The notes beneath the pieces are model-generated. The model had not been told where the DNA came from and searched no databases. It was given only the letters and a program-made list of their open reading frames with translations. A stretch of 64,000 bases of DNA from Martinezella dioscoreae (GTDB taxonomy: Bacteria; Pseudomonadota; Alphaproteobacteria; Rhizobiales; Rhizobiaceae), in the NCBI RefSeq assembly GCF_009176305.1, contig NZ_BLAJ01000001.1:744001-808000 (forward strand), read 5' to 3'. The position numbers and the translations under genes were made by a program. Shown in pieces: positions 40,660-48,358 of this stretch; position 1 is the first letter of the stretch, and each line of letters opens with the position of its first letter.

Positions 40660-41586
40660 ATGGGAAAGAGGCCGCTGCCACCGCTGTCGGTACTCCAGAC
40701 ATTCTGTGCCATTGCCGAGACCGGCGGCTTCGGCCGAGCCGCGGAGCGTATAGGGCAGACACAGACCGCCGTCAGCCATCAGCTTGCACAGCTGGAAGGA
40801 TGGATCGGCGGGCGCCTGTTCGACCGAGGCCGAAATGGGGCGCGGCTGACGCCGTTGGGTGCGCGCCTGCACGCCGCAATTTCAAGCGTGATCGTCGAGC
40901 TGGAAACCGCCTTGTACCAGGCGCGCGCAAGTATTTCGGTTCGCAGCGTCGCGATATCCGTCTCGCCGGAGTTTTCCAGCCAGTGGCTGGCGGCGCGGCT
41001 GCCGGATTTCTGCCAGCGCTATCCGGACATCGAGGTGAAGCTGGCCGTCGGCTACCAGCGCCCGGATTTTCAGCCTGATGGCACCGATCTTGCCGTCTGG
41101 CTCGGCCGTGCCGATGCCGGTCTTACGCATGAAGAACTGTTGACTGACGAGGAGTTCGTCGTCAGTTCGCCGGAACTGTCCAAACGACTGCCGCCGCGCT
41201 GGGCTATAAGGGCCGCTCCGCTTTTGCGTTACTCCGGCATGCGGCACACAATTCTGGATTGGCAGCGTTGGCACGAGCAAATTACCAGCGGGTTGGATGA
41301 TGAGGCAAAACCGCATTTCGACATCGCTCGGGCGGTCGAGGAGGCTCTCCTGTTCGATTCTTTCGCCGAAATGCTGGAGGCCTGCCGGCGGGGCCGCGGC
41401 TTCGCCCTGGTGCGAAGCTCGCTGGTGGCACGCGACCTCGCCGAAAAAAAGCTAGTCAGATGCTTCGTCGAGGTGCAGCCGGCTGCTGTCAGCTATAGTC
41501 TGGTCTATCCGCCGAATGCCCTGGTGAATCCGGCTGCGGCCCTGTTTCGCAACTGGCTGCTCTCGCAAGCTCATTCGCCGGGCTAG
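40660..41586 (+). CDS. LysR family transcriptional regulator (GcvA-like)
   Basis: 308 residues. HTH at about 7-66 (PPLSVLQTFCAIAETGGFGR, TQTAVSHQLAQLEGWIGGRL), then the GcvA/TrpI-type effector domain, with EVKLAVGYQRPDFQPDGTDL and FDIARAVEEALLFDSFAEML. Divergent from the DUF1127 small gene across an AT-rich gap. Candidate targets: DUF1127 protein or the MFS gene beyond it. Confidence 0.9.
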   Translation: MGKRPLPPLSVLQTFCAIAETGGFGRAAERIGQTQTAVSHQLAQLEGWIGGRLFDRGRNGARLTPLGARLHAAISSVIVELETALYQARASISVRSVAISVSPEFSSQWLAARLPDFCQRYPDIEVKLAVGYQRPDFQPDGTDLAVWLGRADAGLTHEELLTDEEFVVSSPELSKRLPPRWAIRAAPLLRYSGMRHTILDWQRWHEQITSGLDDEAKPHFDIARAVEEALLFDSFAEMLEACRRGRGFALVRSSLVARDLAEKKLVRCFVEVQPAAVSYSLVYPPNALVNPAAALFRNWLLSQAHSPG

Positions 41587-41600
41587 CGGGTGATGGTCTG

Positions 41601-41993
41601 TTAATCGCGCAGCCGAATGAGGCCGGCCTCAGTGGGAACAAAACCGAGCCCTCGATAAAAGCCGGTGAGATGCGGTTCGAAATCGACATGCAGCCATTCC
41701 GCGCCACGTTCGCCGGCCAGGGTTTTCGCCCGCTCGACCAGAGCGCTTGCGATACCTCTTCGCCGAAATTCCGGATCGACGCAGGTGTCGAGAATGAAGG
41801 CATGAATGCCGCCATCCCACGCGACATTGACGAAGCCCACCAGTCTTGCAGCCGCGAATGCGCCTACATGCGCGAGGTTTCTGGCGAGAATGGGCTGGAA
41901 ATCCCGAGGGGAGGAGCTGCCCCATGCGGTTGCCCATAGGGCATTGAGCACCTCATTTTTGAGCTTGGGATCATTCTGGTATTCTATCGTCAT
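41601..41993 (-). CDS. GNAT family N-acetyltransferase
   Basis: 130 residues from the ATG at 41993, preceded by GGAGGG. The acetyl-CoA site is in DTCVDPEFRRRGIASALVER (about 69-88, R-R-x-G-I-A), with the late GFYRGLGFVPT (about 113-123). The open frame runs 81 codons further upstream, but only the later ATG has a ribosome site and matches homologue starts. Substrate unknown. Convergent with LysR (14 bases) and divergent from the DUF1428 gene. Confidence 0.87.
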   Translation of the reverse strand: MTIEYQNDPKLKNEVLNALWATAWGSSSPRDFQPILARNLAHVGAFAAARLVGFVNVAWDGGIHAFILDTCVDPEFRRRGIASALVERAKTLAGERGAEWLHVDFEPHLTGFYRGLGFVPTEAGLIRLRD

Positions 41994-42137
41994 AGGCGTC
42001 CCTCCGCGGGATCGTTCAGCGAATTCGCGGCCGTTTCCGACCAACCGGCAGGCGTGCGAAAAATATCTGCCGCCAATGTCGGATCTGATTGCCGTCAACC
42101 GTCTTTCAAAGGTGAACATAGAACAGAGGAGGCAGAA

Positions 42138-42491
42138 ATGTCCTATGTCGATGGCTTCATCCTTGCCGTGCCGAAAGACAAGATTGAAGCATACAAGGCG
42201 CAGGCGGGCAGGGCCGGCGATGTCTGGCGGGAGCATGGCGCGCTCAGCTATGTCGAGGCCATAGGCGACGACGTACCGTATGGCGAACTTACTTCTTTCC
42301 CGCGTGCCGTGCAGGCGAAGGAAGACGAGGTCGTTGTGTTCTCATGGATCACCTACGAATCGCGAGAGAGCCGCGACACAGTATTGGCGAAGGTCATGGC
42401 CGACCCGCGTTTGAAGGATGACATGCAAAACATGCCCTTTGACGGCAAACGCCTGATCTATGGTGGTTTCAACATCATCATCTCGCTATAG
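42138..42491 (+). CDS. DUF1428 family protein
   Basis: 117 residues from the ATG at 42138 (GAGGAGG upstream; the frame extends further but without ribosome site). The MSYVDGFILAVPKDKIEAYK start, the central YVEAIGDDVPYGELTSFPRA and the end FDGKRLIYGGFNIII match the DUF1428 family, small cytoplasmic alpha/beta proteins of unknown role. Its start is 144 bases from the divergent GNAT gene. Confidence 0.88.
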   Translation: MSYVDGFILAVPKDKIEAYKAQAGRAGDVWREHGALSYVEAIGDDVPYGELTSFPRAVQAKEDEVVVFSWITYESRESRDTVLAKVMADPRLKDDMQNMPFDGKRLIYGGFNIIISL

Positions 42492-42573
42492 GCTCAACGC
42501 GGTGGCCGGGCTTGACATTCCGGCCACTCGCCCGACCTGATGCGGATCGCTATCGCCATGCCCGGAGGATGCC

Positions 42574-42999
42574 ATGCCGCAAACAGTGATCACGCTTTCG
42601 ACTCATGGCCAGGGGCTCTATGAATTTACCGATCAGGTGGCGGAATTCGTCCGCACCGCTGCAGGCGGCGGTGAGGGGCTTCTGACCGTCTTCGTCCGCC
42701 ACACCTCCTGTTCCCTCCTGATCCAGGAAAATGCCGATCCCGATGTGAAGACCGATCTCAAGGCCTTCTTCAGCCGGCTCGTGCCGCCATCCTCGGATCC
42801 TTCGATGCGCTGGATCGTGCACACGATGGAGGGGCCGGACGATATGCCGGCGCATATCAAAGCCGCACTGATGCAGGTCTCGATCGGCATTCCGGTGACG
42901 CACGGTCGGCTGGCGCTCGGCACCTGGCAGGGCATCTACCTTTTCGAGCATCGCGACCGGCCGCATCGGCGCGAAATCGTGCTGCATTTTTCCGCCTGA
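42574..42999 (+). CDS. yjbQ: YjbQ/UPF0047 family protein (secondary thiamine-phosphate synthase)
   Basis: 141 residues. Family features: FVRHTSCSLLIQENADPDVK (about 46-65), RWIVHTMEGPDDMPAHIKAA, and the C-terminal THGRLALGTWQGIYLFEHRD (about 110-130), which hold the conserved histidine, cysteine and aspartate residues. YjbQ has a weak thiamin-phosphate synthase activity and is widely conserved. Single gene with GGAGG at the start. Follows the DUF1428 gene by 82 bases on the same strand. Confidence 0.93.
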   Translation: MPQTVITLSTHGQGLYEFTDQVAEFVRTAAGGGEGLLTVFVRHTSCSLLIQENADPDVKTDLKAFFSRLVPPSSDPSMRWIVHTMEGPDDMPAHIKAALMQVSIGIPVTHGRLALGTWQGIYLFEHRDRPHRREIVLHFSA

Positions 43000-43177
43000 G
43001 CCGCGCTCCTTATTGCGTCAATAGATTGTTAACCGTCGTGAATACAATCTGAACGGCCAATTCGTGTTCGGTTCAGCTTGGCTGACCTAACGTGGCCCCA
43101 ATCCCGAGGCATTGCCGATGGCGAGGCCAATAATGGGATTGCAACGATCCGCAGCAAGGATTTGAAGGAGAAACACC

Positions 43178-43483
43178 ATGACCAATCTTTTCGCCAAGGC
43201 AGGTATTGCAGCTCTCATCGCGCTCGGCGCCATGTCCGCAACGGTCGTCACGGCCTCCGCCAACGACTTCCATCCCGGTATTCAGCAGGCTCGCTATGAC
43301 CACCCGCGCGGTCGCATGTGCTCGCCGCGCCTCGCCGTCGAGAAAGCACGGGACATGGGTCTGCGCCGCGCCCGCATCGACAATGTCACGCCGCGCCGCG
43401 TCGTTGTTGAAGGTTTCGGCCGCCGTGGTCCGGATCGGGTTGTCTTCGCCAACGCACCGGGTTGCCCGCTGATCCGTCGCTAA
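43178..43483 (+). CDS. Small secreted protein with conserved cysteine pair, tandem paralogue 1
   Basis: 101 residues. Signal peptide (about 1-28, MTNLFAKAGIAALIALGAMS, cleavage near ASAND). The mature protein has a Cys (RGRMCSPRLAVEKARDMG), a basic core LRRARIDNVTPRRVVVEGFG and a second Cys near the end (APGCPLIRR). Its paralogue 248 bases on shares this whole C-terminal layout. GAAGGAGAAACACC precedes the ATG. Function unknown; a periplasmic disulphide-linked small domain is likely. Confidence 0.8.
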   Translation: MTNLFAKAGIAALIALGAMSATVVTASANDFHPGIQQARYDHPRGRMCSPRLAVEKARDMGLRRARIDNVTPRRVVVEGFGRRGPDRVVFANAPGCPLIRR

Positions 43484-43730
43484 TCGCAGCGCTCTCAAGT
43501 TTTCCACATCTATTCGATGGATTCGAAGTCGCCTCCGAAGGGGAGGCGGCTTTATTTTTTATGTTGTGCTATTATCGGCCATCTGGTTTCCCTTTAGCGT
43601 TCAATGTAGCTGAATAATGGATGAATGGCTGATTCTGAGCTCATTCAGCATAGCGCCGTTACCTCTTGGGCACTCGCTCAGCAAATATTGCAGGCGTGAG
43701 AAAGAAGCCCTCTGCTTCATGGAGAATATA

Positions 43731-44072
43731 ATGAAACAAATGCTGGCAAAATTGGGAGTCGCCGCCTGCGTCGCAGTGACCGCCCTGTCGGGCACGGCGG
43801 ATTTTGCCTCCGCACAGGGTGTGGATATCTATGTCAATCCGGGCCGTCATCGCCCGCCACCGCCGGATTATGACCGTCCGCCGCCGCCGCGTTTTGACCG
43901 CCGTGGCTGCGATCCTCGCCAGGCCGTGGACGTTGCCCGCAGCTATGGCCTGCGTCGCGCCCGTGTCGTGGATGTGACGCCGCGTCGCGTCGTCGTCGAC
44001 GGTTTCGGCCGCCGCGGTCCGGATACGATGATGTTTGCCAATGTTCGCGGCTGCCCGCTCCTGGGCCGCTGA
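43731..44072 (+). CDS. Small secreted protein with conserved cysteine pair, tandem paralogue 2
   Basis: 113 residues from the ATG at 43731 (GGAG seven bases upstream). Signal peptide to about residue 28 (SADFASAQ), then a proline-rich linker (about 38-60: PPPPDYDRPPPPRFD), and the same C-terminal domain as the upstream paralogue: RGCDPRQAVDVARSYGLRR, VDVTPRRVVVDGFGRRGPD, and VRGCPLLGR. The proline-rich linker is the main difference. A terminator follows at once. Homologues of this family are common in rhizobia, with no established function. Confidence 0.8.
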   Translation: MKQMLAKLGVAACVAVTALSGTADFASAQGVDIYVNPGRHRPPPPDYDRPPPPRFDRRGCDPRQAVDVARSYGLRRARVVDVTPRRVVVDGFGRRGPDTMMFANVRGCPLLGR

Positions 44073-44077
44073 CAAGC

Positions 44078-44104
44078 AAAACGGGCGCACGAGGCGCTCG
44101 TTTT
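44078..44104 (+). terminator. Rho-independent terminator after the tandem secreted-protein gene
   Basis: Stem AAAACGGGCGC / GCGCTCGTTTT (one G-U pair) with a five-base loop, ending in TTTT, starting six bases after the stop of the second paralogue. Confidence 0.8.
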
Positions 44105-44197
44105 CACTCTCTAACCTTTTCGCCTTTTTGGCGGGGGCCGCGGAACCGCCCTTTGCTCGCTCCGATCGGATCTGAGCGAAGGGCGGTTTTGTTTTGA

Positions 44198-44941
44198 TTA
44201 CTGCTGGATCGCGTAGGTGATGCTCACCGATGCGTTGTATTCGTTTTCTCCGGTGGCGACGGGAACTGCCTTGTCCATCGGAGCCGCCGCGGCCATGCTG
44301 CGCATATAGGGCTGCGGCGGGGCTGCAATGTCGCCTTCGTGGATCGCGATAACGCGGCCGAGCTTGACACCGGCGGCATCCGTCAAGGTCTTTGCTTTGG
44401 CGGCAGCGTCGGCGACTGCCTTCTTGCGGGCCTCTTCGATCGTGGCGTCGGGCTTGTCGTTGGTGAACTGGATATCGCCGCCCTGATTGATGCCGAGCTT
44501 GACCGCCTGGTCGAGCAGCCCGCCGAGCTTGGAGAGATCGCGCACGCGAACGGTCAAGCCGTTCGTCACCTGATAGCCGTTCAGAACCGGCGGCTGGTTG
44601 TGGCCGTCCTTGTCGTTCGGATAGGTATATTGCGGCTGAATGGAAAAGCCGGAGGTCTGCAGATCACGCTCTGCAATGCCGCTTTCCTTCAGCGTTGCCA
44701 GCACGGCGCCCATGGCCTTGTTGTTCTGATCGAGTGCATCCTGGGCCGCCTTGGCCTGCTGAACGACTGCGAGCGTTACGACAGCCATATCCGGCGCGAC
44801 GGAAGCATGTCCCTCACCGGTGACGGTGATGACAGCCTCGCGCGGCTTGGCATCTTCGGCAAAGGCTGCAGCCGCAGGCACGAAGAAAGTGGCGCTGACA
44901 AGAGCGGCAAGAGCAAAATCTCTGGTTTTCGTCAGAAGCAT
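44198..44941 (-). CDS. SIMPL domain (DUF541) periplasmic protein
   Basis: 247 residues with a signal peptide (MLLTKTRDFALAALVSATFF, cleavage near AAAFAED) and a DUF541/SIMPL domain over the rest (ITVTGEGHASVAPDMAVVTL near 38-57; LSKLGGLLDQAVKLGINQGG; RKKAVADAAAKAKTLTDAAG). This superfamily includes oxidative-stress and outer-membrane-linked proteins; exact role unknown. AAGGAAC before the ATG. Converges with the secreted-protein pair, separated by the terminator. Confidence 0.92.
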   Translation of the reverse strand: MLLTKTRDFALAALVSATFFVPAAAAFAEDAKPREAVITVTGEGHASVAPDMAVVTLAVVQQAKAAQDALDQNNKAMGAVLATLKESGIAERDLQTSGFSIQPQYTYPNDKDGHNQPPVLNGYQVTNGLTVRVRDLSKLGGLLDQAVKLGINQGGDIQFTNDKPDATIEEARKKAVADAAAKAKTLTDAAGVKLGRVIAIHEGDIAAPPQPYMRSMAAAAPMDKAVPVATGENEYNASVSITYAIQQ

Positions 44942-45104
44942 GATTCGTTCCTTGGTTGATGATCCCTCGAGATCCGCTTTTGCGGATTGATTGTGAAGGT
45001 ATTACGGCAGTCCCTTGTCGGAAAACAGAAATTGGGTTAGAGCCAAGTCGTCTTCGGGGAACCATTGCTCCGGAGTCGCGAGCGCGGAGTCTCAATCTTG
45101 CGCT

Positions 45105-45180
45105 GGGCCTGTAGCTCAATGGTTAGAGCCGGCGGCTCATAACCGCTTGGTTGGGGGTTCGAGTCCCTCCGGGCCCACCA
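45105..45180 (+). tRNA. tRNA with CAT anticodon, probably tRNA-Ile2 (possibly Met)
   Basis: A full cloverleaf fits: acceptor GGGCCTG/CGGGCCC, D arm GCTC/GAGC, anticodon arm GGCGG-CTCATAA-CCGCT, T arm GGGGG-TTCGAGT-CCCTC, encoded CCA. The CAT anticodon with a CGCTTGG variable region resembles E. coli ileX, the lysidine-modified isoleucine tRNA. The anticodon alone cannot exclude elongator Met. Confidence 0.93.
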
Positions 45181-45374
45181 TTTGTTCCAGCTTGCAAAAC
45201 TACGATGATCTCTCCGATGCGACTGTCCAAGCGATGCAAGATCGCTTCAACAACCTGTCAACACTATTCCGGCTAGTCCCTGGTCGCGTTAGGTCTTCCC
45301 CGCTTCCGTGCCTGCGGCGGTTGCCAATAGACTGCCGAATCCGGAGCCGCATCTCTTCTGAAGGCTCGGTTCTC

Positions 45375-45887
45375 CTACGCTACGTCGAAGCCCGCGTGGA
45401 ACACAACCGTCCCTTTTGGGGTTGGTCCCTTGAACATGATCCGCTGAAAATACTCGACCGGTACGTCAGCGTAATGAAGGGTTCCGTCGCTCGTGAAGCC
45501 GAAACGGCTGTAGTAGCGGGGATTACCCAGAACCACGCAGCCATTGGCGCCGCGCTCTCTCAGCCGCGCCAGTCCGTTTTCAATCAGAGCCTTTCCGATG
45601 CCTTTGCCCTGTCGGTCGGGGCGGACGGATACCGGGCCAAGGCCGAACCACTCTTCGGCTCCGGATTCGATTGTCACGGGCGAGAAGGCCACGTGACCGA
45701 CGATCTCATCGTTCTCCACGGCGACGATGGAAAGGGTCAGCGCACCGGCCGTTCGCAGCGCATCGATGATTGCCGCCTCGGTGCCGGAACTATAGTTCTT
45801 TCCTTCAAAGGCAGCAGAGGTGATTGCATGAATAGTGTCGATATCTTTGGCTTCTTCTGCGCGAATGTGGGTCAACGATATTGCCAT
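45375..45887 (-). CDS. GNAT family N-acetyltransferase (YhbS-like)
   Basis: 170 residues. Acetyl-CoA motif in LGPVSVRPDRQGKGIGKALI (about 84-103, RxGxGKGxG) and the YhbS-type end NPRYYSRFGFTSDGTLHYAD (about 122-141). Its ATG follows directly the TGA of the SARP-like gene (TGA then ATG, no gap), with GGGGG a few bases before, so the two are co-translated in one operon. Substrate unknown. Confidence 0.9.
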   Translation of the reverse strand: MAISLTHIRAEEAKDIDTIHAITSAAFEGKNYSSGTEAAIIDALRTAGALTLSIVAVENDEIVGHVAFSPVTIESGAEEWFGLGPVSVRPDRQGKGIGKALIENGLARLRERGANGCVVLGNPRYYSRFGFTSDGTLHYADVPVEYFQRIMFKGPTPKGTVVFHAGFDVA

Positions 45888-47330
45888 TCAAACCCCCGAC
45901 TTTTTCAGACCTTCGCGATATGGATCCCTGTGTCGTTGCTCTTTGCTCGGGATGAGTGACGGCCATCTATCTACATCGAAATTGGGATTGGCCTCGCGCA
46001 CGCATTGTGCGAGCGTGCGCGCCTCGTCCTGATGTCTCAGCATCGCCAAGCTTGCCGCGGCGAGCCTGTCTGCGAGGCTGGGATCGATCATCCGGCTGAT
46101 ATAGTCGAGCGCACCGACGAGATATTGATGGTCGGCGTCGGGGTTGTCCTCAAAATAGGCACGCGCCGTCTCGTGCCGCTCGACTTCCGCGGCGGCGGCG
46201 AGCACGATCTGCCTTGAGATTTCGCGCTTATTGCGCGCAAGATCAAGCGTGCCGAAATTGAAGCGCTCTGCCCACAGGATCTCGCTACCCGGCAGGGAGA
46301 CGAGTTGTGTGAGGAGCGAAAGGTCGTCATCCGGCCCGCTCAATCGGGTTTCCAGGACATAGTTGATGTCATATCGCTCGAAAAGCGCGCCTTTATCCTC
46401 GGCTTGGCGGCCGATCTGGATAGCGGAGTAGGGGGCAACCACTCGCAGGCTGTGCAAGGCGCAAAAGCCGAGAGTGATGTCTTCTATGAGCGAGGAGGCG
46501 ATCATGGTCGCGATACCATCGGAGCCGTCGTTGTCTGGCGGCAGCAAGGCGAGGCGAGGGATGGGCAAGACAGGCTGCGTGGCAGTATCCTGCTCGGATA
46601 TGGCCGGCGAATGCGCCGGAGCAACTGGTGTCGGAGAGCGGGGCGATGCCGCCAGGGTTGCCAGCCAAGGCGAGACAAGATCCTTGCGACGCGCGAATAT
46701 GCGCTTTAGCTGGTCGACGCCGCCTTCGGCGTCAAACGCCTTCAGCAATATACGGCGTGTGGTCTCGTCTTGCGGTTCGGCTTCAAAAAGAAGGAGGGCG
46801 GCCTCCTTGATAAGCGCGATATCGCCGGACGACGCGATTGAAGTCGTCACCGCAGCATCCAGCGCTTCCTTTAACATGGCGAGGTGTCGCCTTCTTTCGC
46901 TCTCTCGCCAATCGATGAACGCTCGGGTTTGGCAGTTGGCTCTCTCCAGGAATTTTAACTGCGAGCGCTCCATCAAGGTGCGGAGATGCTCGGCTGGATT
47001 CCCAGTCGTGCTTACCCGCGTCAAGACAATATCGCTCGTGAACGAGCCATTTGCGATGTGAATGTCGGTATCATCAAAGGTCAGAAGTTCGACGTTCAAG
47101 TCCCATTGCCGGCTCTTGATACGGGAAACGAGCTTGCGAAGGTTTGTCAGCGAATTCGCCAAGTCACCTTCACCCCAAAGAAATCGCGCCATGTTTGTTC
47201 TGCTGACGGACTTGCTGTCACTCGCGAGCAAATAGGCAATAATCAGAAGCGCCTTCTTCGGAAACGCTATTTGGTGTTCGTCGCTATCCAGAAGAGCGAT
47301 TTCACCAAAAGTTCTGAGTAAAAATTTCAT
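45888..47330 (-). CDS. SARP/BTAD-like transcriptional regulator with TolB-like region
   Basis: 480 residues. N-terminal OmpR-like winged helix (about 1-100, MKFLLRTFGEIALLDSDEHQ, FLWGEGDLANSLTNLRKLVS), then a BTAD-type tetratricopeptide region (about 110-220; LKEALDAAVTTSIA, FEAEPQDETTRRILLKAFDA), a Pro-rich linker, and a C-terminal domain starting at LALLPPDNDGSDGIATMIAS that resembles the adenylate-cyclase-associated/TolB-like part of similar regulators. The target genes are unknown; the co-translated acetyltransferase downstream is the first candidate. No receiver or kinase domain. The gene starts at a divergent 700-base non-coding region. Confidence 0.8.
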   Translation of the reverse strand: MKFLLRTFGEIALLDSDEHQIAFPKKALLIIAYLLASDSKSVSRTNMARFLWGEGDLANSLTNLRKLVSRIKSRQWDLNVELLTFDDTDIHIANGSFTSDIVLTRVSTTGNPAEHLRTLMERSQLKFLERANCQTRAFIDWRESERRRHLAMLKEALDAAVTTSIASSGDIALIKEAALLLFEAEPQDETTRRILLKAFDAEGGVDQLKRIFARRKDLVSPWLATLAASPRSPTPVAPAHSPAISEQDTATQPVLPIPRLALLPPDNDGSDGIATMIASSLIEDITLGFCALHSLRVVAPYSAIQIGRQAEDKGALFERYDINYVLETRLSGPDDDLSLLTQLVSLPGSEILWAERFNFGTLDLARNKREISRQIVLAAAAEVERHETARAYFEDNPDADHQYLVGALDYISRMIDPSLADRLAAASLAMLRHQDEARTLAQCVREANPNFDVDRWPSLIPSKEQRHRDPYREGLKKSGV

Positions 47331-48030
47331 CGCGCCTTCTATATTGTCTCAGATATATAATGGCCGTCGTCCTTCGGCGACCCGACCGGATAAACGCCGA
47401 AACGACAGTGGAGTCGCTTATATATTTCTGATGCAAGGCATGAATATTTGCAAATTAACTATTCTCTTGCCTCTATTTTGAAAGTTATTGTTGCACAAAA
47501 GCTTGGTTTTCGGCTCCATTTCCGTGGAGCGCCGTAAGGCCGTTTCACATCGGGCCTGCGGAGAGACGCTTCAGCTCGGTTGAGCGATATCTTCCTCGGT
47601 GAGGGCTGGGCGATCGGAGAATGGATCGCTGCTGCAAGGCTCGGAGATTTGCGGATTTTCACGTGCTCGCTCGCGGCAGGACCGTTGAATACAGGCTTGC
47701 ATTGTTGCCGCCGTGCTGTCCGTCATCGAGATCGTGCGCCATATACTTTGGTATAATGGCGGTGCACCATCGCCTGATTGACCGCTCTCGGTGGCTGTGA
47801 CAATACGGCCATGTCTTCGCAACGCAATGCGAAGGCTAACGAAACCAACAGATCAAGAAACCAATGGACAGCTACCCTAGTCGCTGTCCGGTTGCGGCGT
47901 CATGCTGCACCCGGACGGTCATCGCAACAACCTGGACCGCTGCCGGCATTCGCCGGGCGAGCGTCGGTCGGGCCTAGCCTGTCCGGCTCGCCCTTCGGAT
48001 CTGCCGTCAGGTGGGCCGAAGAGGTAAGCC
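47331..48030 (+). promoter_or_regulatory. Long non-coding region, probable promoter plus structured leader of the ABC-transporter operon
   Basis: 700 bases between divergent genes. A candidate structured leader lies at 47880-48020: a 10-base stem with one mismatch, arms 47886-47895 and 47907-47916, and a second GC stem CCGGC-ATTC-GCCGG at 47943-47956, ahead of the small gene at 48031. A sequence TATAAT occurs at about 47752, in an imperfect inverted repeat (CCATATAC...GTATAATGG). No known riboswitch consensus could be matched by eye. A minus-strand open frame at 47571-47726 lacks a ribosome site. Confidence 0.45.
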
Positions 48031-48261
48031 ATGAACAACATCGTTCTTTTCCGCGAACGCAGGTTCGCAGCCAAGTTTTCCGCCCCGAACACTTTCGCGA
48101 TTTCGGCCGGCAGCCGTCCGGCTGAGCGCTCCGTGCCGCCGCAGCGTCCGCGCCTGATTGCCATCTGGCACATCAATTCCCTTACGGGAAAGCTCGAGTG
48201 CTTCTGGACGACAGAAGGCGAGCCGGTCCTCGACGAGGATGGCAGCCGTCACGCGGCCTAA
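48031..48261 (+). CDS. Small hypothetical protein, leader gene of the ABC-transporter operon
   Basis: 76 residues with a good Shine-Dalgarno (GAGGTAAGCC before the ATG). Features: basic N-terminus MNNIVLFRERRF, and PRLIAIWHINSLTGKLECFW (about 41-60), a pattern I recall in short rhizobial proteins of unknown function. Single cysteine near residue 58. It is followed 97 bases later by the permease gene, and may be co-transcribed. Confidence 0.6.
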   Translation: MNNIVLFRERRFAAKFSAPNTFAISAGSRPAERSVPPQRPRLIAIWHINSLTGKLECFWTTEGEPVLDEDGSRHAA

Positions 48262-48358
48262 GTGTCCTTTCTTAAACAAGCGCACCGGTGGCGTCGCGAA
48301 TGCGGCGCCATACCGACCGCGCCCTGGCCGATGACATCCTGTTTCAAAGGGTTATGAC

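Noticed and set aside
45105..45180. tRNA as the prophage attachment site
   Set aside because: The tRNA is about 9 kb from the prophage remnant, with unrelated genes between, and no repeat of its 3' end was noticed.
47571..47726. 50-codon minus-strand frame in the leader region
   Set aside because: Codon use is plausible, but there is no Shine-Dalgarno or neighbouring support; left as leader DNA.
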